Shown one piece after another: positions 23,755 to 30,531 of a DNA stretch of 30,531 nucleotides. Numbering within the stretch: the first letter of the stretch is position 1; the number at the start of each line of letters is the position of its first letter. The position numbers and the translations under genes are program-made. The notes beneath the pieces are model-generated. The model saw nothing but the letters and a program-made list of their open reading frames with translations, had not been told where the DNA came from and ran no database searches. This DNA comes from Bdellovibrionales bacterium (lineage in GTDB: Bacteria > Bdellovibrionota > UBA1018 > CAIMNF01), in NCBI GenBank assembly GCA_947457605.1, contig CANGWP010000003.1:1-30531 (forward strand). Direction: 5' to 3'.

Positions 23755-24051
23755 TCAGGCGGCCATCTCTTCGCCTTCAGCCATGTGCCACAATTGATAA
23801 AGGGTGGCACCCTTCTCATTGCGGAACCAGCGAGAGGCGTGTTCTGGTGGCTCCGCTCCAAGACACTTCACCGCGAAGGCGTGCACCGTAGTGGTGCCTT
23901 CGGGAGTCGCGATTTTGAATTCCCCGTTCGGTTGTTTCTGAACCTTTGCCGTCAGTGTCGGATTGCTTAGGAAAAAAATGGTTTCGCCATCTTTCAAGAA
24001 TCCTTCATGTACAATGCGGGTAAGGTCGAATTTTCCTTTTTTCTTGCTCAT
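23755..24051 (-). CDS. 98-residue protein, possible RAMA-like domain
   Basis: This small protein has no signal peptide or membrane helix. The ATG at 24051 has a near-perfect AAGGAG site about 8 bp upstream, so translation is well supported. The order of elements recalls RAMA domains, proposed readers of modified DNA: LTRIVHEGFLKDGETI near the start, then alternating strands with TLTAKV and NGEFKI, then HAFAVKCLGAEPPEHA, and finally an aromatic strand TLYQLWHM. RAMA proteins show a comparable L-x-x-G-x-L-x-x-G opening, an A-T-V strand, an S-x-A-A helix followed by G, and a terminal Trp. This is a resemblance by eye, not a domain hit. The gene stands alone between two terminators (23695-23729 and 24198-24237). 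Confidence 0.8.
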   Translation of the reverse strand: MSKKKGKFDLTRIVHEGFLKDGETIFFLSNPTLTAKVQKQPNGEFKIATPEGTTTVHAFAVKCLGAEPPEHASRWFRNEKGATLYQLWHMAEGEEMAA

Positions 24052-24128
24052 TCAGATGTCTCCTTAGGTTAAGCAGGGTTTCCATAGGTCTCTTCGGCAG
24101 GACCTGAGAGGTTCTTGAATTAAGCGTG

Positions 24129-24157
24129 GGTAAAGAAACCGAAGCTTTCGGAGTCAA
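24129..24157 (-). promoter_or_regulatory. Weak candidate promoter for the 98-residue gene
   Basis: On the minus strand, TTGACT (24152-24157) is followed after 17 bp by TTTACC (24129-24134), a poor -10 box. The spacer contains the small palindrome CCGAAGCTTTCGG (24139-24151), which could be an operator or chance. It lies about 80 bp before the start codon. Confidence 0.25.
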
Positions 24158-24197
24158 AAAAACACCAATTATGGCGCCGGCTGATCGGGCTTAAAAC

Positions 24198-24237
24198 TCA
24201 AAAGGCCCGGAAATCCTAGAATTACCGAGCCTTTTGA
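24198..24237 (-). terminator. Intrinsic terminator after tRNA-Pro
   Basis: On the minus strand, just after the tRNA CCA end, a 13-bp stem (TCAAAAGGCTCGG with CCGGGCCTTTTGA, one G-U pair) encloses a 14-nt loop. The T-rich end GAGTTTTAA follows. It probably ends the lpxC/tRNA transcript. Confidence 0.8.
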
Positions 24238-24238
24238 A

Positions 24239-24316
<78 letters not shown>

Positions 24317-24345
24317 ACTGACTCAAAAAGAGGGGGTAGGGAACC

Positions 24346-25305
24346 TTAAAAGGAGCCCTGCAGGACTCTGACGGACTTTAAAATCCGCTGACCCACTGCA
24401 ATCGGAGAATCCACCGGGCTTTCGATCTCGTCAAGGGTTTTGAGCTCATAATTCTCGGGATTTGAGAAAATCGACTGGACCAGTTCAGCATGGATTTCAT
24501 GGCCCGCTTTTACCAAAGTCACATTGCCGATGATCGGAATGGGGGAGAGGGCAAAATCACCGATCGCATCCAAGACTTTATGGCGGACAAACTCGTCAGA
24601 ATATCGGAGACCCTCGGGGTTTACTACCCCTGCCTCATCGAGAACAATTGCATTCTCGTACGAGCCGCCCTGAACCAAACCGGCCTTTTTGAGTGCTTCT
24701 ACGTCTTTCAAAAATCCGAAGGTTCTGGCTTTTGAAATCTCGCGGAAATCAGATTTGCCAAGAGTGAAGGAAAGCTCCTGCGTTCCAATGGCGGGATGGG
24801 CCCATTCGATTTTCGCTTTGATCTGAAGACGATTGAAGGGTTCAATTAGGGCGATTTTATCTCCTTTTCGCACTTCAATTCGCTTTTTAAGGACCGCAAC
24901 TTTGCGGGCAACTGATTGATCAAAGAACCCGGCACTTAGAATTGCATCACAAAACAAAGTGGCAGAGCCATCCATGATGGGAACTTCGGGGCCATCTACT
25001 TCAACCAGCGCGTTGTCCACTCCAAGAAGCTTAAGAGCGGAAAGAAGATGTTCCACCGTGGAAATGGTAACTCCGTCACGACCAAGAGTGGTTGCAAGAC
25101 GGGTTTGGGTCACAAACTCAAAGGTTGCAGGAATGGCGACGGGCTTTTCGAGATCCCTGCGAACAAATACGATCCCGGTATTCGGAAGTGCGGGCTTTAG
25201 CATGAGGGTTGCAGGCTTTCCTGAGTGCAAGCCAATGCCCTCGATTCGAACTTCACGTCGAATCGTCACTTGATGATGGGCTTTTGGGTCAAAACGCCTG
25301 TGCAT
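24346..25305 (-). CDS. lpxC: UDP-3-O-acyl-N-acetylglucosamine deacetylase LpxC
   Basis: This zinc enzyme catalyses the committed step of lipid A synthesis, in the cytoplasm. It has 319 residues, close to the usual ~305. Zinc ligands are His86 (TVEHLLSA), His242 and Asp246 (RHKVLDAIGD). Catalytic residues are Glu85 and His269 (AGHEIHAE). The opening motif GIGLHSGKPA lies at 23-32, preceded by about 12 residues more than is common. The ATG at 25305 is used here; a TTG at 25311 is in frame and better spaced from the GAGGG site, so the start may be two codons earlier. A promoter with a perfect TATAAT lies 24-29 bp upstream. It is transcribed apart from the murA operon. Confidence 0.97.
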   Translation of the reverse strand: MHRRFDPKAHHQVTIRREVRIEGIGLHSGKPATLMLKPALPNTGIVFVRRDLEKPVAIPATFEFVTQTRLATTLGRDGVTISTVEHLLSALKLLGVDNALVEVDGPEVPIMDGSATLFCDAILSAGFFDQSVARKVAVLKKRIEVRKGDKIALIEPFNRLQIKAKIEWAHPAIGTQELSFTLGKSDFREISKARTFGFLKDVEALKKAGLVQGGSYENAIVLDEAGVVNPEGLRYSDEFVRHKVLDAIGDFALSPIPIIGNVTLVKAGHEIHAELVQSIFSNPENYELKTLDEIESPVDSPIAVGQRILKSVRVLQGSF

Positions 25306-25328
25306 GGTCAAAAATGTCCCTCATGCAC

Positions 25329-25334
25329 ATTATA
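25329..25334 (-). promoter_or_regulatory. -10 box of the lpxC promoter
   Basis: On the minus strand a perfect TATAAT precedes lpxC by about 24 bp, with TTGC just ahead of it. No good -35 box lies at 16-18 bp, so an activator or upstream element may be needed. The expected leader is about 17 nt. Confidence 0.5.
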
Positions 25335-25441
25335 AGCAAGCCCCGTGCCACCATCGGTTTTCACAAACGCAAAAAAAACCTATTGATAACAATTAATTAG
25401 TTTGATTGCCTTGCTGGGAATCTTTTGGGGGGGTGTCTCTG

Positions 25442-25481
25442 TGTACACTCGGCTACAGCACCCTGTCCACAATAGTGTACA
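25442..25481. repeat. Inverted repeat with two TGTACA cores upstream of lpxC
   Basis: TGTACACT (25442-25449) and AGTGTACA (25474-25481) are exact reverse complements 24 nt apart. Each arm contains a TGTACA palindrome, with centres 34 bp apart. The pair lies between the O-methyltransferase stop and the lpxC promoter. It could be a weak hairpin ending the upstream operon or a pair of operator sites. No T-run follows, so it is not a classical terminator. Confidence 0.4.
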
Positions 25482-25498
25482 GTTAGATTCATTGATTT

Positions 25499-26155
25499 TT
25501 ATCGAATTCTGCAAAGCGTCAAGCCATCCCGCAAGGGAAGGAGGAGCGTCTCCACTCGCGAATCAGATTTGCGGGATTCATTAAATTGATGAATTGCGTG
25601 ATCACTTGCCTCGTTGGGGTTGAGTACTCGTCCACTCCAAAGAACATTGTCGACGAGTATCCAGCCCCCTTTTTTTACGCAGGAAACCGCGCGTTCGAAA
25701 TAAATAGGGTACCCCGCTTTGTCGGCATCGATAAAGGCAAGATCGTAGGGCGTGCGAGTGCCGGCCCTGATTTCCTCCTCGATTTTGAGTGAGCTACTAA
25801 CTGCATCACCAACCAGACTTTCAATTTTTTGCCTCACTCCCGCTTTTTCCCAAAAGTGTTTTGCAATCGCCACAGCAGAAGGGTCTCGATCTAGGGTTGT
25901 GATGATTCCATCCTCGGGGATTGCCAATGCAAAGTGAAGAGAGCTGCAGCCTGTGAAGGTTCCAAATTCCAGAACACGCTTCACGCCGGAAGCCGATGCA
26001 AAAAAAGAAAGAAACCGTCCCTCCAGATTTCCCACCTGCATGTGGGATGCTTTTGGTGCAAATGTAGATGTGGCGGTTTCAAGAGCTTCAAAAATTTCGT
26101 GCTCCCTTGTGGAGTGGTTTTCGCAATATTTTTCAATTTCTTTTGGTGTAATCAC
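25499..26155 (-). CDS. SAM-dependent O-methyltransferase (family 3)
   Basis: This is a 218-residue class I methyltransferase of the catechol/caffeoyl-CoA O-methyltransferase-like family; the substrate cannot be told from sequence. Motifs in order are MQVGNLEGRFL (about 39-49), the SAM-binding loop VLEFGTFTGCSSL (about 61-73), acidic DRDPSA, then FIDADKAGYPIYFE, whose Asp residues bind the metal, and WILVDNVLWSGRV. The start is a GTG at 26155 overlapping the murA stop (GTGA), with CGGGAG about 9 bp upstream, so it is translationally coupled to murA. It is the last gene of the rho-prfA-prmC-murA operon. Confidence 0.92.
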   Translation of the reverse strand: MITPKEIEKYCENHSTREHEIFEALETATSTFAPKASHMQVGNLEGRFLSFFASASGVKRVLEFGTFTGCSSLHFALAIPEDGIITTLDRDPSAVAIAKHFWEKAGVRQKIESLVGDAVSSSLKIEEEIRAGTRTPYDLAFIDADKAGYPIYFERAVSCVKKGGWILVDNVLWSGRVLNPNEASDHAIHQFNESRKSDSRVETLLLPLRDGLTLCRIR

Positions 26156-27417
26156 TTGTCGAACTCCCGAGTGATCGAAGCACCCAGATTTTGAAGTTTC
26201 TTTTCGATTTGCTCGTATCCTCGGTCAAGATGGTAGATCCTTCTCACGTTGGTCTCACCCTTTGCCGCGAGTCCGGCAAGGATCAGGGATGCGCTTGCGC
26301 GAAGGTCCGTGGCCATGACGGTTGCGCCCGTAAGAGGGGAGGGGCCGTCCACCCGGGCCACATTCCCTTGAACTTTGATCTTCGCACCGAGACGGCAAAG
26401 CTCAGGCACATGCATGAAACGGTTTTCGAAAATGCTTTCCCGAATGACGGACTGACCTTGGACTTGAGTTGCAAGAGCCATGAATTGAGCCTGCATGTCT
26501 GTTGGGAATCCTGGAAACGGAGCCGTCTCAATCGAGATTGGACTCAAGGGCCCGATGAAGCTCGCTCGAATCGAGTTTGAAAACCTCTCGATTTTTGCGC
26601 CCATCTGTTGAAGCGCATCAAGAGCAGAGTCCAAAAATTCCGGAGAAATTCCGATTGTCTCAACGGATCCTCCCGTGATGAGTCCTGAACAAAGGAAAGT
26701 CGCGGCTTCAACCCTGTCGGGCGCCACCGAGTGGTTCATGCCTTTCAACGAAGTGCGCCCTTGTATGATGATCTCGGATTGGCCCTCTCCCTTGATTTCG
26801 GCACCCATCGAGCGAAGCGCTTTTGCGAGATCGATGATCTCAGGTTCGCGTGCAGCGTTTTCAATGATCGAGGTCCCCACGGCAAGCGTGGCGGCCATAA
26901 GGGCATTCTCAGTCGCACCAACGCTTGGGAAGGGCAATTTCATCCGGTTTCCCTTAAGACCGTTCGGGGCGATTCCATGAATGTATCCGCTTTCGATGGT
27001 GAACTGGGCGCCCAATGCTTCGAGAGCTGAAAGATGAAAATCGACCGGACGAGCTCCGATTGCGCATCCGCCGGGGAGACTCACCTTTGCTTCACCTCTT
27101 CTTGCAAGGAGAGGGCCTAAAACCAAAACGGATGCCCTCATTGTTCGAACGAGATCATAGGGCGCTTCTATGGAGTGGAGGGATTCTCCCTCCACATCGA
27201 TCGAATGGCCTTGTTGATTGAAGTTTGCGCGCAGCCCAAGTGCAGATAGAACCTTGAGCGTGGTCTCAATGTCGGCAAGAGCTGGAATGTTCTCGATTCT
27301 TGACTTGCCGGAGCTCAAAAGTGTCGCAAACAAGATCGGGAGAGCTGCGTTTTTTGCACCGCTGATGGCAACCTGTCCTTCCAATCGTTTTCCGCCGATG
27401 ATTTTTAGCTTTTTCAT
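26152..27417 (-). CDS. murA: UDP-N-acetylglucosamine 1-carboxyvinyltransferase MurA
   Basis: This transfers enolpyruvate from PEP to UDP-GlcNAc, the first committed step of peptidoglycan synthesis. It has 421 residues, the standard length. Lys22-Asn23 (SGAKNAALP) and the catalytic, fosfomycin-target Cys118 (PGGCAIGARPVDFHL) are present. The late motifs FPTDMQAQFMALA and ATDLRASASLILAGL are intact. The ATG at 27417 has AAGGA 7 bp upstream; an in-frame TTG 33 bp earlier would add residues the family does not have. It starts 10 bp after prmC. Confidence 0.98.
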   Translation of the reverse strand: MKKLKIIGGKRLEGQVAISGAKNAALPILFATLLSSGKSRIENIPALADIETTLKVLSALGLRANFNQQGHSIDVEGESLHSIEAPYDLVRTMRASVLVLGPLLARRGEAKVSLPGGCAIGARPVDFHLSALEALGAQFTIESGYIHGIAPNGLKGNRMKLPFPSVGATENALMAATLAVGTSIIENAAREPEIIDLAKALRSMGAEIKGEGQSEIIIQGRTSLKGMNHSVAPDRVEAATFLCSGLITGGSVETIGISPEFLDSALDALQQMGAKIERFSNSIRASFIGPLSPISIETAPFPGFPTDMQAQFMALATQVQGQSVIRESIFENRFMHVPELCRLGAKIKVQGNVARVDGPSPLTGATVMATDLRASASLILAGLAAKGETNVRRIYHLDRGYEQIEKKLQNLGASITREFDK

Positions 27418-27427
27418 AGTGTTTTCC

Positions 27428-28333
27428 TTAATTCGCGTTCCGTGATGCAAACAAGACCCTTGGTCTCCCGGTTAGGTCGGGGATCAATCGTGTTTGGTAG
27501 AGGCCATTGGATAAAAATAAATGTTCGATCGATTCCGCTCGCTCGTGTGGCACCTCAAAAAATACCGCTCCAGAGGGTTTGAGCAAGGTTTCGAAATGAT
27601 CAATCAGGTTCTGATAGAAGAACATGGGATCCAGTGGCCCGCATTCGCCGAGTGGAAAAAGTGCATGTTGGGGCTCATGGATATGGACCTCTTTTTCGAT
27701 TTCGTCCTGAAGCGAAAGATAGGGGGGGTTCGATATCAGCAAGTCAAAAGGGCCATGGGGGCAAAAAACTTCAAATCCTGTGGATGGGGATGGGGCGGGA
27801 AGGATCTGAAACCGGGACTCGCAATCGGACCCGAGATGTTGTTCAAGATTTCTTTTCGCCAATTTGATTGCGTCGGAATTCAGCTCCGAGGCGAGACCCG
27901 AGCATCGCGGGAAATGATAGAGGATCTCACAGCTAATGATCCCGGAACCAAGACCAAGTTCGGCAAACCGGAAATTAGGAGCAAGTTTCCGCGAAATGAG
28001 GTAGTGAATTGCTTCATCCACGAGAATTTCTGTTTCAGGCCTTGGGATCAATGTGGACGCGTTGACCTGGTATTCATGCGAATAAAAAAACTGATAACCC
28101 AGAAGGTGTTGCAGGGGAACACCCTTGGATCTGTTCTCGGCGATGTGAAGCGCCTCCAGGGTTTGGGATGCATTCGGGGTCGGACCATGAGTACTCAGGT
28201 CGCTTGGTTTTCGGAGTGACTGATTGCTCACCCTCAAAACATGAAACAGAATTTGCTCGGCTTCAGCATCTGGTGACTTCGCATGGGGGGAGGAGCTCAG
28301 AAGTTCGATGATCCTGGCCTTAAGCGCTTGCAT
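27428..28333 (-). CDS. prmC: Release factor glutamine methyltransferase PrmC (HemK)
   Basis: This methylates the Gln of the GGQ motif in release factors. It has 301 residues. An N-terminal helical domain (about 1-85, with GVPLQHLLGYQFFY at 71-84) is followed by a class I SAM domain with ELGLGSG (125-131) and the substrate-Gln motif NPPY (202-205). It directly follows prfA, whose product is its substrate; the two overlap by 14 bp. Residues about 165-192 form a slightly long insertion before the NPPY strand. Confidence 0.96.
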   Translation of the reverse strand: MQALKARIIELLSSSPHAKSPDAEAEQILFHVLRVSNQSLRKPSDLSTHGPTPNASQTLEALHIAENRSKGVPLQHLLGYQFFYSHEYQVNASTLIPRPETEILVDEAIHYLISRKLAPNFRFAELGLGSGIISCEILYHFPRCSGLASELNSDAIKLAKRNLEQHLGSDCESRFQILPAPSPSTGFEVFCPHGPFDLLISNPPYLSLQDEIEKEVHIHEPQHALFPLGECGPLDPMFFYQNLIDHFETLLKPSGAVFFEVPHERAESIEHLFLSNGLYQTRLIPDLTGRPRVLFASRNAN

Positions 28334-29396
28334 ATCCCGCCTGCTTCAAGGCCTCTGCTTGGTAATGTGTCTGGAGTGCATCCAGTAGCTGGTCCACATG
28401 CCCCTCCATTACGTCTCCGAGTTGATACAGAGTAAAGCCGATCCTGTGATCGGTAAGGCGCCCTTGTGGAAAGTTATAGGTTCGAATTCTCTCGGATCGA
28501 TCTCCGGTACCCACCATTGCGCGACGGGAGTCTGCGTGCTCCTTGGCGGCTTTCTCCTGCTCGGCTTCCAGAATTCTCGAGCGGAGGATCTTCATGGCTT
28601 TTTCCTTGTTCTTTAGTTGGGAGCGCTCATCCTGACAGGCAACGACTACTCCGCTTGGAATGTGCGTGATTCGAACGGCGGAATCTGTCGTGTTGACCGA
28701 CTGGCCTCCTGCTCCGCTTGAGCGAAAAACGTCTATTCTGAGATCGGCCGGGTTGATGTTGATATCCACTTCTTCCGCCTCAGGCAGAACGGCCACAGTT
28801 ACTGTGGAGGTGTGGACGCGACCTTGGGCTTCGGTTTCAGGGACCCGTTGAACCCGATGTACGCCTGCTTCGAACTTGAGACGGGAGAAAACCTTTTGTC
28901 CCTCGATCATCATGATCACTTCTTTCAGGCCGCCCTTTTCGGCCTGACTTACGGACATCACCTCCGTACGCCAGCCCTGTCGCTCTGAGAATTTCTGATA
29001 CAGCCGATAAAGCTCACTTGCGAACAGTGCGGCCTCTTCGCCGCCAGCTCCGGCACGAATCTCGAGTAGAATGTTTTTTTGATCATTCGGATCCTGCGGA
29101 AGCAAAAGGACTTGCAAACGCTTGGTGCTTGCTTCGAGTTCAGGCTCCAAGGTTTTGAGTTCTTCTTTTGCCATGGCGGAGAACTCGGCGTCTCCTTCGG
29201 CAAGGAGCTCACGATTCGAACTGATTTCGTTTTTCAGCTTCCGGTAATTCCGGAATTCGGCCACAACGTCCTGGAGGGATGCGTGCTCCTTGGAGAGGCG
29301 ACGAAACTCATCAGGGCGTTCTGCCAGAGACGGATCGCCAAGCTTGTGTTCAATCTCCAAAAAGCGCGATTCAACCGCCTCCAGCTTGTCGAACAT
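28320..29396 (-). CDS. prfA: Peptide chain release factor 1
   Basis: This recognises UAA and UAG stop codons and triggers peptide release. It has 358 residues, normal. The stop-codon-reading tripeptide is of the RF1 type PxT (Pro-Glu-Thr at 186-188 in RVPETEAQGRVHTS), not the SPF of RF2. The catalytic GGQ is at 230-232 (GAGGQSVN). The N-terminal ~100 residues are a coiled-coil domain. Its start codon shares one base with the rho stop (TGATG). Confidence 0.98.
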   Translation of the reverse strand: MFDKLEAVESRFLEIEHKLGDPSLAERPDEFRRLSKEHASLQDVVAEFRNYRKLKNEISSNRELLAEGDAEFSAMAKEELKTLEPELEASTKRLQVLLLPQDPNDQKNILLEIRAGAGGEEAALFASELYRLYQKFSERQGWRTEVMSVSQAEKGGLKEVIMMIEGQKVFSRLKFEAGVHRVQRVPETEAQGRVHTSTVTVAVLPEAEEVDININPADLRIDVFRSSGAGGQSVNTTDSAVRITHIPSGVVVACQDERSQLKNKEKAMKILRSRILEAEQEKAAKEHADSRRAMVGTGDRSERIRTYNFPQGRLTDHRIGFTLYQLGDVMEGHVDQLLDALQTHYQAEALKQAGYASA

Positions 29397-30531
29397 CAGT
29401 TACTCATCGATTTTACGAAGTCTTCGTTGGTTTTCGATTGGGCCACGCGGTCAAGCAGGAACTCCATGGCATCCACGGTGTTCATTGGGTGCAGGACCTT
29501 GCGAAGGATCCAAATCCGATTGATGACTTCTTTCGGAAGAAGCAGATCTTCCTTGCGGGTGGCGGACTTGTTGATGTCAAGGCACGGGAATACGCGCTTT
29601 TCCATCAGCTTGCGATCAAGCACGATTTCGGAGTTACCGGTTCCTTTGAACTCCTCGAAAATCACTTCGTCCATTCTGGATCCTGTATCGACCAGGGCGG
29701 TTGCGATGATGGTGAGAGATCCGCCCTCTTCAATGTTACGAGCGGCACCAAAGAATCGCTTTGGTTTGTGGAGCGCGTTTGAATCCACACCGCCCGAGAG
29801 GATCTTGCCGGAGGGTGGGACAACCGCGTTGTACGCACGGGCAAGACGAGTGATGGAGTCGAGAAGGATTACGACGTCATACTTGTTTTCAACGAGTCGC
29901 TTCGCTTTTTCGATGACCATTTCGGCAACCTGTACGTGGCGCGATGCCTGTTCATCGAAGGTGGAAGAAATCACCTCGCCCTTCACGGAGCGCTGCATGT
30001 CGGTCACTTCCTCGGGGCGTTCGTCAATGAGGAGAACAATAAGCTTCACTTCCGGGTGATTGGAGGTAATGGCATTTGCAATGTCCTGCAGAAGGACCGT
30101 CTTCCCCGCACGCGGAGGAGCAACAATCAAACAACGTTGACCCTTTCCGAGTGGAACCATCAGGTCGATGATTCGGGTGCTGTAATTGGTTGGCATGTAT
30201 TCGAGATTCAGGCGCTGCTTCGGATAAAGCGGGGTCAGATTGTCGAAAAGCACGCGCTCAGAGTTCAGTTCTGAAGGCTGGAAATTGACTTGCTCCACTT
30301 TGAGAAGGGCGAAATATCGCTCGCCTTCCTTCGGAGCGCGCACGGAACCGCTTACGGTGTCGCCTGTGCGAAGTCCGAAGCGACGGATCTGAGACGGAGA
30401 GACGTAAACATCATCCGGACCCGGAAGGTAGTTGTACTCGGGAGCTCGAAGAAAGCCGAAGCCATCCGGAAGGCACTCAAGAACGCCATCCGCAAAAATG
30501 TGTTCGTCCTTCTCAGCTTTCTTCTGAAGAA
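29396..30531 (-). CDS. rho: Transcription termination factor Rho (5' end outside window)
   Basis: This hexameric RNA-DNA helicase ends transcription. In the window are 377 residues plus the stop; the N-terminus lies beyond the right edge. The open frame continues without a stop past 30343 to the edge. It encodes the cold-shock RNA-binding domain there (ADGVLECLPDGFGFLRAPEY, then YLPGPDDVYVSPSQIRRFGL). The ATPase domain follows with Walker A APPRAGKT, Walker B-type VILLDSITRLARAYN, and the RNA-binding Q-loop region near GTGNSEIVLDR. It is the first visible gene of the prfA-prmC-murA operon. Confidence 0.98.
   Translation of the reverse strand, partial: LQKKAEKDEHIFADGVLECLPDGFGFLRAPEYNYLPGPDDVYVSPSQIRRFGLRTGDTVSGSVRAPKEGERYFALLKVEQVNFQPSELNSERVLFDNLTPLYPKQRLNLEYMPTNYSTRIIDLMVPLGKGQRCLIVAPPRAGKTVLLQDIANAITSNHPEVKLIVLLIDERPEEVTDMQRSVKGEVISSTFDEQASRHVQVAEMVIEKAKRLVENKYDVVILLDSITRLARAYNAVVPPSGKILSGGVDSNALHKPKRFFGAARNIEEGGSLTIIATALVDTGSRMDEVIFEEFKGTGNSEIVLDRKLMEKRVFPCLDINKSATRKEDLLLPKEVINRIWILRKVLHPMNTVDAMEFLLDRVAQSKTNEDFVKSMSN

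Noticed and set aside
24052..24197. Possible riboswitch or structured RNA in the leader of the 98-residue gene
   Set aside because: Several short complementary segments exist, but I could not match the conserved core of the TPP, glycine, SAM or cobalamin riboswitches, or of SRP RNA or 6S RNA.
27418..27450. Upstream TTG extension of murA adding 11 residues
   Set aside because: It would overlap prmC, lacks a ribosome-binding site of its own, and the ATG at 27417 has AAGGA at good spacing and matches the family N-terminus.

Overview
The window looks like a chromosome segment of a Gram-negative bacterium: it carries lpxC (lipid A synthesis) and a complete 14-gene proton-pumping NADH dehydrogenase operon. 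The rho-prfA-prmC-murA block is common in deltaproteobacteria in the broad sense. A serine-palmitoyltransferase-like gene, of the type described from Bdellovibrio/Bacteriovorax stolpii and Sphingobacterium, makes a member of the Bdellovibrionota or a relative my best guess. That placement is an inference from gene content, not a phylogeny.

Region 1 (1-3606, +). Five tightly overlapping membrane-protein genes, the first cut by the window edge, would normally be called hypothetical. By eye they are diverged relatives of the complex I membrane-arm subunits in the order J-K-L-M-N, the same order as the canonical nuoJKLMN genes found 7.5 kb downstream. Most charged residues that form the proton path in the canonical subunits appear to be lost, and the L-like and M-like proteins are far shorter than normal. 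This is the most unusual part of the window.

Region 2 (3643-16655, +). nuoABCDEFGHIJKLMN forms one operon, with nearly every junction an ATGA overlap or a gap of a few bases. It starts only 36 bp after the degenerate array, so the two are probably co-transcribed. NuoG is short: its iron-sulfur domains are complete, but most of the molybdopterin-like domain is missing. A 987-residue GYF/TPR protein with one membrane helix follows nuoN after 6 bp.

Region 3 (19633-23729). A small hypothetical gene on the minus strand is divergent from a + strand operon of a serine-palmitoyltransferase-like PLP enzyme and the Holliday-junction genes ruvC, ruvA and ruvB. The operon ends at a perfect 14-bp-stem terminator that can also serve the convergent gene on the other side.

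Region 4 (23755-25498, -). This holds a 98-residue protein that may be RAMA-like, a tRNA-Pro(GGG), and lpxC. The tRNA sits 29 bp behind lpxC and ahead of a terminator, so the two may share a transcript.

Region 5 (25499-30531, -). An overlapping operon reads rho (5' end outside the window), prfA, prmC, murA, then an O-methyltransferase: transcription termination, translation termination with release-factor methylation, and the first committed step of peptidoglycan synthesis. No insertion sequences, CRISPR arrays, phage genes or rRNA genes were seen.
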